Below, piece after piece: positions 45,888 to 55,046 of a stretch of 64,000 nucleotides of DNA. A program made the position numbers and the translations under genes. Every line of letters begins with the position of its first letter. The stretch's first letter is position 1. A model generated the notes under the pieces. That model was not told the DNA's origin. It saw nothing but the letters and a program-made list of their open reading frames with translations, and searched no databases. The stretch covers positions 2,046,001 through 2,110,000 of the forward strand of contig NZ_CP049933.1 of NCBI RefSeq assembly GCF_011382985.1, written 5' to 3'. The DNA is from Leucobacter coleopterorum (GTDB lineage: Bacteria > Actinomycetota > Actinomycetes > Actinomycetales > Microbacteriaceae).

Positions 45888-47263
45888 CTACTCCGTTGCG
45901 CTGAGGGTCGAGCGCGAGGTGTCCCCCACCGCAACGACCGTGGTCGGGGCAGCTGCCAGCTCGGCGGCGATGGAGCGAATGTCTTCCGCCGTCACCGCGC
46001 GGAAGCGCTCCAGTGAGGTGTCGAGGTCGAACAGCTCACCGCTGCCGAGTTCGGATCGGGCAAGGCGCCCCATGCGCGTATCGGAATCTTCAAGGGCGAG
46101 GGCAGTCGAGCCCGCGATCTGCCCGAGGGCGCGCTCGTGTTCCTCTTCGGTAATGCCGCTGTCAGCGATCTTCTGCAGCTCGATGCGGCTCAGCTCGACC
46201 ACCTCGGCGGCCTTCTCGGGGGCCGTACCGGCGTACATGCCAAACAATCCAGCATCGGAGTAGCTCGCACCAAAGGAATAGGCGGTGTAGGCGAGCCCAC
46301 GCTTCTCGCGGATCTCTTGGAAGAGTCGGCTCGACATGCCGCCGCCGAGCACCGCGTTCATGATGCCAAAGGCGAAGCGACGAGGATCACCCGAGCGCAG
46401 CCCCGGTGTGCCGATCATGAGGTTGATCTGCTCACTCGGGCGCTCAGTGACAGCTACGCGCGCCGTTTCAGAGGTGCGGCGCGGAATGGTGGTTACATCC
46501 GTGCGCTGCTCGCGCCGCACGGGGGCCGCAGCACGGTCAGTGTGCCAGCGCTCCTCAGGCGAGAGGTTGAGAGCTGTGAGCACCTGCTCCAGCAGTTTGT
46601 CGTGGTCAACAGCGCCCGCCGCAGTCACAACCAGCGTCGAGGGGTCGTACTGGTCACGGTAGTGCCGATCCACATCGCCGCGCTGCGCCTGGTGAATGGT
46701 CTCGGGGTTGCCCCCGATCGGCCGCCCCAGCGGGTGATCCCCATGACCTCTTCAAAGAAGCGCTCGTTTGCGACGTCGGTAAGGTCGTCTGCCGCCATGG
46801 CGATCTCCTCAAGGATCACACCCCGCTCGTTCTCAAACTCCTCAGGATCGAGTACCGAGTTCGCCACCATGTCTGCAAGCACCGTCACCGCACCGTCGAG
46901 GTCGGCGTCGCGCACCTTCGCGTAGTAGCAGGTGTATTCCTTCGCCGTGAGCGCGTTGTGTTCGGCGCCAATGCGGTCAAAGCTTGTCGCGATCGAGTAG
47001 GCGTCGCGAGTCGGCGTGCCTTTGAAGAGCAGGTGCTCGAGAAAGTGTGTTGAGCCTAAACTGCCCGGCGCATCGCCGCGCTCGCTCTGCTCGTCACGCG
47101 ATCCCACGCCCACCCAGAACCCAATCGCCGTGCTGCGCGCCCCGGGCATGAACTCAGTGAGCACGCGCAAGCCGCTCGGGTGCACCGTGCGGCGAACCAG
47201 ACCCCCGCTGAGATCAACAGCGAGTTCTGACAGGTCAAGAGGAAGGGCAATAGGTTCAAGCAT
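45888..47263 (-). CDS. M16-family zinc peptidase (one-base frameshift near 46740)
   Basis: It is a mitochondrial-processing-peptidase-like zinc protease; its substrate is unknown. The N-terminal half has the inverted zinc motif HFLEH (THFLEHLLFKGT) and the distal Glu in ENERGVILEEIAMA. It reads FFEEVMG, after which the next frame continues DHPLGRPIGGNPETIHQA. Adding one G at 46739-46742 joins the halves into 458 residues, normal for the family. The gene lies between pnp and dapB, as in many actinobacteria. Confidence 0.87.
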
Positions 47264-47349
47264 CCTCTCAGCCTATTCGATCCACGCTGGCATCGCCCCG
47301 CTTGCCCAGTCATGCTGCGCGTAGTTGCAGTTCTCGGCAACCCTCTTCT

Positions 47350-47416
47350 GAAATCGGGTGTAGCCATATTGCTAGTTGAGTGACTCGCAACCAGCAATAT
47401 GACTACACCCGATTTC
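47350..47416. repeat. 24-bp near-perfect inverted repeat with 19-base loop
   Basis: The left arm (47350-47373, starting GAAATCGGGTGTAG) and right arm (47393-47416) match at 23 of 24 positions. The loop 47374-47392 is itself self-complementary (GTTG...CAAC around GAGTGACTC). It lies upstream of the M16 gene, with no T-run. Confidence 0.85.
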
Positions 47417-47480
47417 GAGGCGAGACCGGGCCGCGAAGGCATCGGGCCGTGGAAGAACCGGTCCACGGAGCTGCCGCGGG

Positions 47481-47526
47481 CACACTAATGCCCGCCACCC
47501 CTTACAGGGTGGCGGGCATTAGTGTG
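47481..47526. terminator. Perfect 20-bp hairpin at the end of pnp
   Basis: 47481-47500 pairs exactly with 47507-47526 around the loop CTTACA, nine bases past the pnp stop. There is no T-run. A stable 3' hairpin of this kind can end transcription or block 3' exonucleases. Confidence 0.8.
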
Positions 47527-47534
47527 CGCGAAAC

Positions 47535-49787
47535 TTACTCCGCAGCGGCCTCTGCAGGGGCAGCCTCGGCAGCGCCTTCCTCGAGCACGGGCTCGAGTGA
47601 GAGCTTGCCACGATCGTCGACCTTCGTGATCTTCACGAGGATCTTCTGACCGATCGAGAGCACATCATCAACACTGTCGATCCGCTTACCGCCGGCGAGC
47701 TTGCGCACCTCAGAGATGTGCAGCAGGCCGTCCTTGCCGGGCAGCAGCGAGACGAACGCGCCGAAGGCGGCGTTCTTCACGACGGTACCGAGGTACTGCT
47801 CGCCGATCTCGGGGTTCTGCGGGTTCGCGATGGCATTCACCTGCGCTCGGGCGGCCTCGGCCGATGGACCGTCAACCGCACCGATGTACACGGTGCCATC
47901 GTCGTCGATCGAGATGTCAGCACCAGTGGTGTCCTGGATACCGTTGATCGTCTTGCCCTTGGGCCCAATCAGCTCGCCGATCTTGTCGACAGGGATCTTC
48001 ACGCTGATGACGCGAGGCGCGGTGGGTGCCATCTCGTCAGGCGTGTCGATTGCCTGATTGAGCACACCAAGGATCGTGGTGCGAGCTTCCTTCGCCTGCG
48101 TCAGAGCGCCCGCAAGCACATCTGACGGGATGCCATCGAGCTTGGTGTCGAGCTGCAGCGCGGTGATGAACTCAGAGGTACCTGCGACCTTGAAGTCCAT
48201 ATCGCCGAGTGCGTCCTCTGCACCGAGGATGTCGGTGAGGGTCGCGTAGCGCGTCTCACCGTCGACCTGATCACTCACGAGACCCATCGCGATACCTGCA
48301 ACGGCGGCGCGCAGAGGCACACCAGCGTTGAGCAGCGACAGCGTCGAAGCGCAGACGGAACCCATCGAGGTTGAGCCGTTTGAGCTCAGCGCTTCGGAGA
48401 CCTGACGGATGGCGTAGGGGAACTCCTCGCGGGCCGGCAGAACCGGAACCAGCGCGCGCTCCGCGAGGAAGCCGTGGCCGATCTCGCGGCGCTTCGGGCT
48501 GCCAACACGGCCGGTCTCACCGGTCGAGTAGGGCGGGAAGTTGTAGTGGTGCATGTAACGCTTGCTGGTCGTGGGCGACAGCGAGTCGATCTGCTGCTCC
48601 ATCTTCAGCATGTTCAGCGTGGTGACACCCATGATCTGGGTCTCGCCGCGCTGGAAGATAGCGGAACCGTGCACGCGCGGGATCACCTGAACCTCGGCAT
48701 CGAGCGCACGAATGTCGCGCAGACCGCGGCCGTCGATGCGGGCGCCCTCTGCGAGAATACGGCCGCGCACGATCTTCTTGGTGACGGACTTGTAGGCACC
48801 CGAGACCTGGCCCTCAGCGGAAGCATCGAGTGCCCCAGCTTCGACCTTCGCAGCGATGGCATCCTTGACGCGAGCCTTCAGCGCGTCGTCGGCGTCCTGC
48901 CGCTCCTGCTTGTCAGCAATCTGGTAAATGCTAGCAAGCTCAGCCTCGGCGATCTCGGCAACAGCGGCGTACAACTCGTCGGTGTACGGCAGGAAGACCG
49001 GGTACTCCTGGATCTCCTTTGCCGACTGCGCGGCGAGCTGCTCCTGAGCCTTCACGAGCTGCGACAGGAACGGCTTTGCAGCCTCGAGGCCCTGAGCCAC
49101 AACGGCCTCGTCGGGCTTCGTAGCGCCTGCCTTGATGAGGTTCCAGGAATCCTCAGTGGCCTCGGCCTCGACCATCATGATCGCGACGTCTTCCTTGCCA
49201 TTCTTGTCGACGACAACACGGCCTGCAACCATCAGGTCAAACACGGCGTCAGCGAGCTGCGCCTCATTCGGGAACGCGACCCACTGGTCGCCGATGAGCG
49301 CAAGGCGCACGCCAGCGATGGGGCCGGAGAACGGCAGACCCGAGATCTGGGTTGACGCGCTCGCCGCATTGATTGCGAGTGCGTCGTAGAACTCGCCCGG
49401 AGCGATCGACAACACGGTCACAACGATCTGCACCTCGTTGCGGAGGCCGTCGACGAACGACGGGCGCAGTGGGCGGTCGATCAGACGGCAGACGAGGATG
49501 GCCTCGGTCGAGGGGCGACCCTCACGGCGGAAGAAGGAACCGGGGATCTTACCCGCGGCGTATGAGCGCTCTTCGACATCGACAGTCAGCGGGAAGAAGT
49601 CGAAGTGATCCTTCGGGTTCTTCGACGCGCTGGTGGCCGAGAGAAGCATCGTCTCTTCGTCGAGGTACGCGGCAACGGCACCCTGTGCCTGCTGCGCGAG
49701 ACGGCCGGTTTCAAAACGGATGGTGCGCTTGCCAAACTTGCCGTTGTCGAGCACGGCCTCCGCAAACTTGATTTCAGGACCCTCCAC
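47535..49787 (-). CDS. pnp: Polynucleotide phosphorylase
   Basis: PNPase degrades RNA 3'-5' with phosphate and can add tails. The 750-residue protein has two RNase PH domains (about 10-240 and 330-570; [58 protein letters not shown]), then a KH domain ([25 protein letters not shown]) and an S1 domain ([18 protein letters not shown]). It is complete. The rpsO gene that usually lies just upstream is not in the 227-base gap before it. Confidence 0.97.
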   Translation of the reverse strand: MEGPEIKFAEAVLDNGKFGKRTIRFETGRLAQQAQGAVAAYLDEETMLLSATSASKNPKDHFDFFPLTVDVEERSYAAGKIPGSFFRREGRPSTEAILVCRLIDRPLRPSFVDGLRNEVQIVVTVLSIAPGEFYDALAINAASASTQISGLPFSGPIAGVRLALIGDQWVAFPNEAQLADAVFDLMVAGRVVVDKNGKEDVAIMMVEAEATEDSWNLIKAGATKPDEAVVAQGLEAAKPFLSQLVKAQEQLAAQSAKEIQEYPVFLPYTDELYAAVAEIAEAELASIYQIADKQERQDADDALKARVKDAIAAKVEAGALDASAEGQVSGAYKSVTKKIVRGRILAEGARIDGRGLRDIRALDAEVQVIPRVHGSAIFQRGETQIMGVTTLNMLKMEQQIDSLSPTTSKRYMHHYNFPPYSTGETGRVGSPKRREIGHGFLAERALVPVLPAREEFPYAIRQVSEALSSNGSTSMGSVCASTLSLLNAGVPLRAAVAGIAMGLVSDQVDGETRYATLTDILGAEDALGDMDFKVAGTSEFITALQLDTKLDGIPSDVLAGALTQAKEARTTILGVLNQAIDTPDEMAPTAPRVISVKIPVDKIGELIGPKGKTINGIQDTTGADISIDDDGTVYIGAVDGPSAEAARAQVNAIANPQNPEIGEQYLGTVVKNAAFGAFVSLLPGKDGLLHISEVRKLAGGKRIDSVDDVLSIGQKILVKITKVDDRGKLSLEPVLEEGAAEAAPAEAAAE

Positions 49788-49952
49788 GGGATCTCCTTAC
49801 GTACGTGAGCGCGTGGCAGACAGCCTAGGACGCTGCGGCAACCGCAGGCGCTGATCAACAGTAGAAGACCACCCTCGCCGTTACCCGTAGGCAGAGAGGG
49901 ATCCACCACCGAAGACCAGCCCGCCAGCCGACGAGCTCTGTTCTTCGTTGAT

Positions 49953-50005
49953 GCGGGCAGACGCCCGCTTGTTCAGGATAGCACCGCCCTCTACTGGACG
50001 GGCGG
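49953..50005 (-). terminator. Two hairpins after the SLH protease gene
   Basis: GCGGGC/GCCCGC (49953-49958 with 49963-49968) and CCGCCC/GGGCGG (49984-49989 with 50000-50005) lie between the protease stop and pnp. They probably form its terminator. No rpsO or other gene is seen in 49788-50014. Confidence 0.5.
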
Positions 50006-50014
50006 ATCCTCACC

Positions 50015-52356
50015 TCACAGCTTTGATGAGCGCTGCATAAACGCCGCCATCACCGCGCGACTGGTCATGTTTTTAGGCTGGTACTCGAGGCCTTGACTGG
50101 TCGCTGTTCCGGTTGTGATCTTCTTCGAGTACATCCAGGTGATCTGCCTGTAGAACTGCTGCTTCGTTGAGACGTCCTTAAACGGCGACTTCGCGGGCGG
50201 AGTGTACTTTGCACCATTCACCCGATAGATAAAGGCTGCCATCGCTTCGCGAGTGAGCGAGTCGCTCGGCAAGAATTTGACCGTGCCGTTGCTCTGCCTC
50301 GTGCCGGTCGAGATGCCTCTCTCCCACATCCAGTAGATCTCTTTGTAAAATTGGTGGCTCGTCGGCACGTCTACGAAGGGTAGTTTTCCCTTTGAGCCAG
50401 GCTTGTAACCGCTCGGTGCCTCGCTCCTGAACAGGAAGGCCGCAATGGCGCCGCGTGTCACGTTCTCCATGGGCCCGTAGACCGCGGACCCGTTAATCTG
50501 CCGAGTTCCAGTTGAAGTTTTGGTGTCGTGCATCCACTGGATCGGACCTGCGAACTTGTGGGTCGCGGGCACATCGGTAAACGAGGTGTAGAAGTCGACA
50601 CGCACAACTGCGGAGGCACTCGTCTCGGATTCCACCGTGACTCGCGCGCGTCCCCCGTACGGCTGCAGAGATTCGCCTCTGCTAAGAGAATACCCGTCAG
50701 CCTTCGAAATCACGATGCTTCCTCGGTCGTACTGCTTGAGTATCCTGACGCCGCGCTGGCTCGGATCCATGTAGTTCGCACCCGAATCTTGACCAGTTCC
50801 GCTGCGGTACTCGACATAAAATGGTTCGCTGTTGCCCGACTGCTGCACTTGAATACCGCGGAGCCCCGATCCCGTGCTGAGCGCCTGAATGGTAAAACGC
50901 TGCGTTTTTCCAGCAGCCTGCGTAGCCTTCGGGATGGCAGATGGTGAGAGCAACTCAATGTCGGCCTTCTGACTGATCGGCAGCGAAGGCACTGTTGGCC
51001 CGAGGTCTGGGCGGTAGTACCCCATGACGCTCCATGAATCACGGTATTCGTCGTCCGTGCAGAGCTGACCCGATGGCCGGTTCTGTGGGTCAAAGAGCCA
51101 CACGTTTGAAAGCGCCGCATCGTACGCGTTTGCGTCGCACGAGCGCGATCCGCTGTGATCGAGTCCAAAGTTGTGACCAAATTCGTGAGCGACAATACCG
51201 ACGGCGTCTCTGAACGAGGTGCCTGCATACCGAGCCCCCAGATTGACGTAAATCTCGCCGCCACCGTGCAGTGTGTAGATGTCTCCCCACCCGGCCGCTG
51301 CGCCCGGGCCGCAATTCTTGTCAACGAGCACCACCAGATGTCGCGCGTTCTCGTAGTGGTCCACTCCCGGAAACTCGTCTCGCGCTGCCTCCCATGCGGC
51401 GTTCGGGTCACATACGTCCATACCAGCGGACGGCAGTTGCTTCACCGCGTTTACGGTAATACCCGTGATGAGCCCCTCCGATTCTTTCTTCCAGTAGTTC
51501 GAAGTCAGCGTCATCAGGTTGCGCACCGCTGATTCCTGCGAGACTTTCGCACTCGTAATCAGCACAACGTCGGCCGAGTGCTGCATAGCCCCTGGACCCT
51601 TTGATTGCGGCGGGGCCGGCGTAATTTCGGCCTCCTTCGCGTCAAAAGTTTCACCAGCGGCAACTGTCGCTGTTGCCGCGGCCTCAGTGACCACCGCAGG
51701 GTCTGGGGCCTCGCGGGCAGTCGCCGAACTATCCGTAACAATCTCTTGCATAGCCTGCTGAGCAGCTTCCCCGAGGCTCACCGTTCCGGTAAACGTTTCA
51801 CCCCCAGATATCTCTTCTCCCAAAGAGTTCGGATTAAGGGGAAGTATCGTGCCCTTTGTCGTTTCAAGCTTGACCTGATCTGGCAGCATGGCTACAGCAC
51901 CTCCGGAGGCAGTTACTGCTACCGAGCCTTGAGCAGGCTCACTCGGGGCGACACGCAATACCCCGAGACGGTGAGTGATTCAACTGGCGTTGCAGCCTGC
52001 GCATTCGTCGGCTTTGAGGCGGGCTTCTTCGCCTCAGCCTTAGGCTTTGGCTTTGACGTGGGAGGCACCTCCGGTTGCGGGGCTTCAGTCCTTGGGGTCT
52101 CGTTTCCCGGTGTTGGGTTTTCTGCCTCTCCCCCGTTGGGAGCTTCGGGATCGACACCCTCACCGGTTTCGTCATCCGTTTCTGAACCAGACTCCGTTTC
52201 AACCCCCGGTGCATCGCCGGTCTCGTTCTGGTCTTGCGAATTCGTCGTGGGCGCAGCTGGATCGTCGGTCGCCCCATTGTCAGCAAAGGCGGGTTGCGCA
52301 CCCGCCAGAACAATCGGAATTGCGATCGCCAACGAAACCATCTTTTTCCACGACAT
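50015..52356 (-). CDS. Secreted zinc metalloprotease with SLH domains (one-base frameshift near 51962)
   Basis: It is predicted to be exported and held at the cell surface. The N-terminus MSWKKMVSLAIAIPIVLAGA has a signal peptide cleaved after AFA (residue 25). An acidic Thr/Pro/Glu linker runs to about residue 120. The central domain has the HExxHxxGxxH zinc motif in HEFGHNFGLDH (about residue 390), as in M11/reprolysin-like proteases. Three SLH repeats end the protein (starting FTDVPATHKF, FVDVPTSHQF and FKDVSTKQQF, about 595-776). Adding one G at 51961-51964 joins the frames into 780 residues. Targets are unknown. Confidence 0.82.
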
Positions 52357-52366
52357 CGTGGTCCCC

Positions 52367-52409
52367 TTTTACCTACAATTACTCCCCTGGTATTGCTTGG
52401 TAGGTAAAA
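52367..52409 (-). promoter_or_regulatory. 10-bp inverted repeat in the leader of the SLH protease gene
   Basis: TTTTACCTAC (52367-52376) and GTAGGTAAAA (52400-52409) are exact complements ten bases upstream of the ATG. On the mRNA the near arm runs into the GGGGA ribosome-binding site. It could be an operator or a translation-blocking hairpin. Confidence 0.5.
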
Positions 52410-52504
52410 ACTACACACGGGGGCTTGCAGAAAAAAGGGGGTAGCGCTGTGAGTACTAAATTTGGTAACCCACTCCAATCGACCACCCTTTTGGGTGAGC
52501 GAAG

Positions 52505-54097
52505 CTACTGAACGTCGATATCGATGGTGCTGATCTTCTCAGCCCCAATCGCAACACGCAAGGCTTCAATCAGCGACTCGTCAACGGGCGAATCGACTGA
52601 TAACACGGAGAGAGCCGTGCCCTTCTTTTCATCGCGAGCGATCTGCAGACCGGCAATATTCACACCAGCCTCACCCAATAGGTTGCCATAGCTCGCAACG
52701 ATGCCGGGGCGATCCGTGTAGCTGAACACAATCAAGTGCTCAGGAATCGGCAGCTCAACCTCGTAGCCGTTAACCTCAACGATCTTTTCGACCTGCTTAG
52801 GTCCGGTGAGGGTACCCGACACCGAAATGGGGGTGCCATCGGTCAGTGAACCACGCAGTGTGATGACGTTGCGGTAGCTCTCTGAAACCCCGTCGACGCT
52901 AAACCGCACCTCAATGTTGCGCTGTTCCGCGAGCAGTGGTGCGTTGACATACGACACAGGGTCGCTGACGATCTTAGAAAACAGCCCCTTAAGCGCCGCA
53001 AGACGCAGTGCCTCAACGTTGCGCCCGGCGAGCTCACCGTGCACCTCAATGTCGAGGGAAGCAATGGGACCGTCTGCGAGCCCGGCAAAAACTTGGCCGA
53101 GCTTTTCGGTAAGGGGCAGGCCCGGGCGCACATACTCGTCGATGACACCACCGGCGACGTTTACCGCGTCGGGCACCAGGTCGCCGGCAAGCGCAAGGCG
53201 CACCGACTTCGCGACCGACACTCCGGCCTTCTCCTGCGCTTCTTCAGTCGAGGCGCCAAGGTGAGGGGTCACGTTGACGTTTGGGAGCCCAGTAAGTGAG
53301 GTATCGGTGGGTGGTTCCTGCATAAACACGTCGAGCGCAGCACCAGCAATCTCACCAGCGTTGAGCGCCGCAATGAGTGCTTCCTCGTCGATGAGGCCAC
53401 CGCGGGCAACGTTCACAACGTACGCCGTCGACTTCATCGCTTTGAGCTGCTCTGCACCAATCATGCCCAGCGTCTCGGGGGTACGAGGCATGTGAATCGT
53501 CAAGAAGTCAACGCGCTCAATGAGCTCTTCGAGCGACACGAGTTGCACACCAAGCTGCTGGGCGCGCGCTGCTGTGACGTAAGGATCAAAAGCGATGAGC
53601 TCAACGCCGAAGCCGCGCAGGCGCTCAGCAATGAGCGCACCAATGCGTCCGAGTCCGATGATACCGACGGTCTTTTCGTACAGTTCGATACCGGTGAATG
53701 AGGAGCGCTTCCACTGCCCTGCTGACAGCGAGGAGTGCGCACGCGGCAAGTGGCGAGCGAGGCCAAGAATGTGGGCAACGGTCAGCTCTGCAGCGCTGAT
53801 GATGTTGGAGGTCGGCGCGTTCACGACCATTACGCCAGCCTGCGTCGCGGACTTGATGTCAACGTTATCGAGACCGACTCCAGCGCGAGCAACAACTTTG
53901 AGCTTCGGCGCCCAACTCAGTGCCTCAGCGTCAATCTGGGTGGCGGATCGCACAAGCACCGCGTCTGCGGTCGCGAGCCCAGAGCGCAGAGCGTCGCGGT
54001 CGGTGCCATCTACGTACACCACCTCGAAGTCGGGGCCGAGAGCGGCAATCGTAGCGGGTGAGAGTTGTTCAGCGATCAGCACGATTGGCGCAGGCAT
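52505..54097 (-). CDS. serA: D-3-phosphoglycerate dehydrogenase
   Basis: It oxidises 3-phosphoglycerate in the first step of serine synthesis. The 530-residue long-form SerA has an NAD-binding domain with VGIIGLGRIGALIAERLRGFG, VNVARGGLIDEEAL and the catalytic His in NVTPHLGASTEEAQ. An intervening domain and a C-terminal ACT domain for serine feedback (HLIVFSYTDRPGIVASYGNLLGEAGVNIAG) follow. The ATG at 54097 follows GAAGGAACC. Confidence 0.96.
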   Translation of the reverse strand: MPAPIVLIAEQLSPATIAALGPDFEVVYVDGTDRDALRSGLATADAVLVRSATQIDAEALSWAPKLKVVARAGVGLDNVDIKSATQAGVMVVNAPTSNIISAAELTVAHILGLARHLPRAHSSLSAGQWKRSSFTGIELYEKTVGIIGLGRIGALIAERLRGFGVELIAFDPYVTAARAQQLGVQLVSLEELIERVDFLTIHMPRTPETLGMIGAEQLKAMKSTAYVVNVARGGLIDEEALIAALNAGEIAGAALDVFMQEPPTDTSLTGLPNVNVTPHLGASTEEAQEKAGVSVAKSVRLALAGDLVPDAVNVAGGVIDEYVRPGLPLTEKLGQVFAGLADGPIASLDIEVHGELAGRNVEALRLAALKGLFSKIVSDPVSYVNAPLLAEQRNIEVRFSVDGVSESYRNVITLRGSLTDGTPISVSGTLTGPKQVEKIVEVNGYEVELPIPEHLIVFSYTDRPGIVASYGNLLGEAGVNIAGLQIARDEKKGTALSVLSVDSPVDESLIEALRVAIGAEKISTIDIDVQ

Positions 54098-54190
54098 CAG
54101 GCGGTTCCTTCGGGGATAAACGACAGAAACAATGCGCACCCGGGGCGCGCGGATTTCCAGTCTAGTGGCGCGAGACCGGCCTCCCGAACG

Positions 54191-54511
54191 CTACGCGAAA
54201 TATAACGACTCGGGAATGAGGTGCATCACGTCGATCTGCAACACAGCAACGACCGTGATTCCCACCGCGAGCAGCAGGATCCGCATCCCCGCTTTGCGCT
54301 TTCTGCCGAGAATCAGCGCAAGCGAGAGAAGCACCACTGGCATAACAATGCCCGCAATCAGCCAGATCCAACCGACAGCACTCAGTCCCGATCCGAGCGC
54401 AGTGGCCAGGCCAGACATACCTATCAGGTTGCCAATCGCTGCCGTGGCCGCGTACAGGTACAGCACCGCAAGCAAAACGCCGACCACCCAGGCCGAAACT
54501 ACCTTCACCAT
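54191..54511 (-). CDS. Hypothetical small membrane protein
   Basis: I do not recognise this 106-residue protein. It has about three TM segments (roughly 5-25, 35-62 and 75-95), a lysine/arginine loop (LGRKRKAGMR) and no catalytic motif. It begins four bases after the neighbour at 54515-54979, so the two are probably expressed together ahead of serA. Confidence 0.6.
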   Translation of the reverse strand: MVKVVSAWVVGVLLAVLYLYAATAAIGNLIGMSGLATALGSGLSAVGWIWLIAGIVMPVVLLSLALILGRKRKAGMRILLLAVGITVVAVLQIDVMHLIPESLYFA

Positions 54512-54514
54512 GAC

Positions 54515-54979
54515 CTAGCTCCCCCTCGCAATAAGCATCGGCAACGGCATCAGCACAATCGCTCCAATAAACAAAAACAGCACCAACCGCCTTGTGCGCC
54601 CACCTCGACTAAACAGCAGAGAAAGACCAAACCAGAGCACCGGAGCAAGCGGCGCAGCCCAGAAAACGATCTGCTGCAACACTCCGCCAATTGTGCCACT
54701 GCCGGCCGCTGCCATGGCGTTCACGGACGCATATGCCTGCGCGATAATGAACCACCCCCAGACGTACAGTAGGTACAACCCACCAAACACACCGAGCGTT
54801 ACGAGGGCACCGTTACTGAGCCCGGGCGCGGCGGGTTCAGCATCCGAGGCGACCTGAGTCACCTGTCCTTCTGGCGCGACAGTGTCTTCCTCGGCGGAAA
54901 CTATCGGCTCCTCACCTTCGACCTTCCAACCGCTCGCAAGCGTGCTGTCACGTGCCGCTTGTTCCTTCTTTTTCCGCAT
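54515..54979 (-). CDS. Hypothetical membrane protein with acidic N-terminus
   Basis: This 154-residue protein is not recognised. It has a basic start (MRKKKEQAARDS), an acidic stretch to about residue 52 and three TM segments (about 55-80, 95-118 and 128-150). It is divergent from the HrpB helicase gene and followed by another small membrane protein. No function is proposed. Confidence 0.6.
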   Translation of the reverse strand: MRKKKEQAARDSTLASGWKVEGEEPIVSAEEDTVAPEGQVTQVASDAEPAAPGLSNGALVTLGVFGGLYLLYVWGWFIIAQAYASVNAMAAAGSGTIGGVLQQIVFWAAPLAPVLWFGLSLLFSRGGRTRRLVLFLFIGAIVLMPLPMLIARGS

Positions 54980-55046
54980 TCGTTAACCCTATAGCCGTGG
55001 TGCTTTGAGCATCCGGTGAACGGGTGGCCACCCTAGACTTGGCAGA

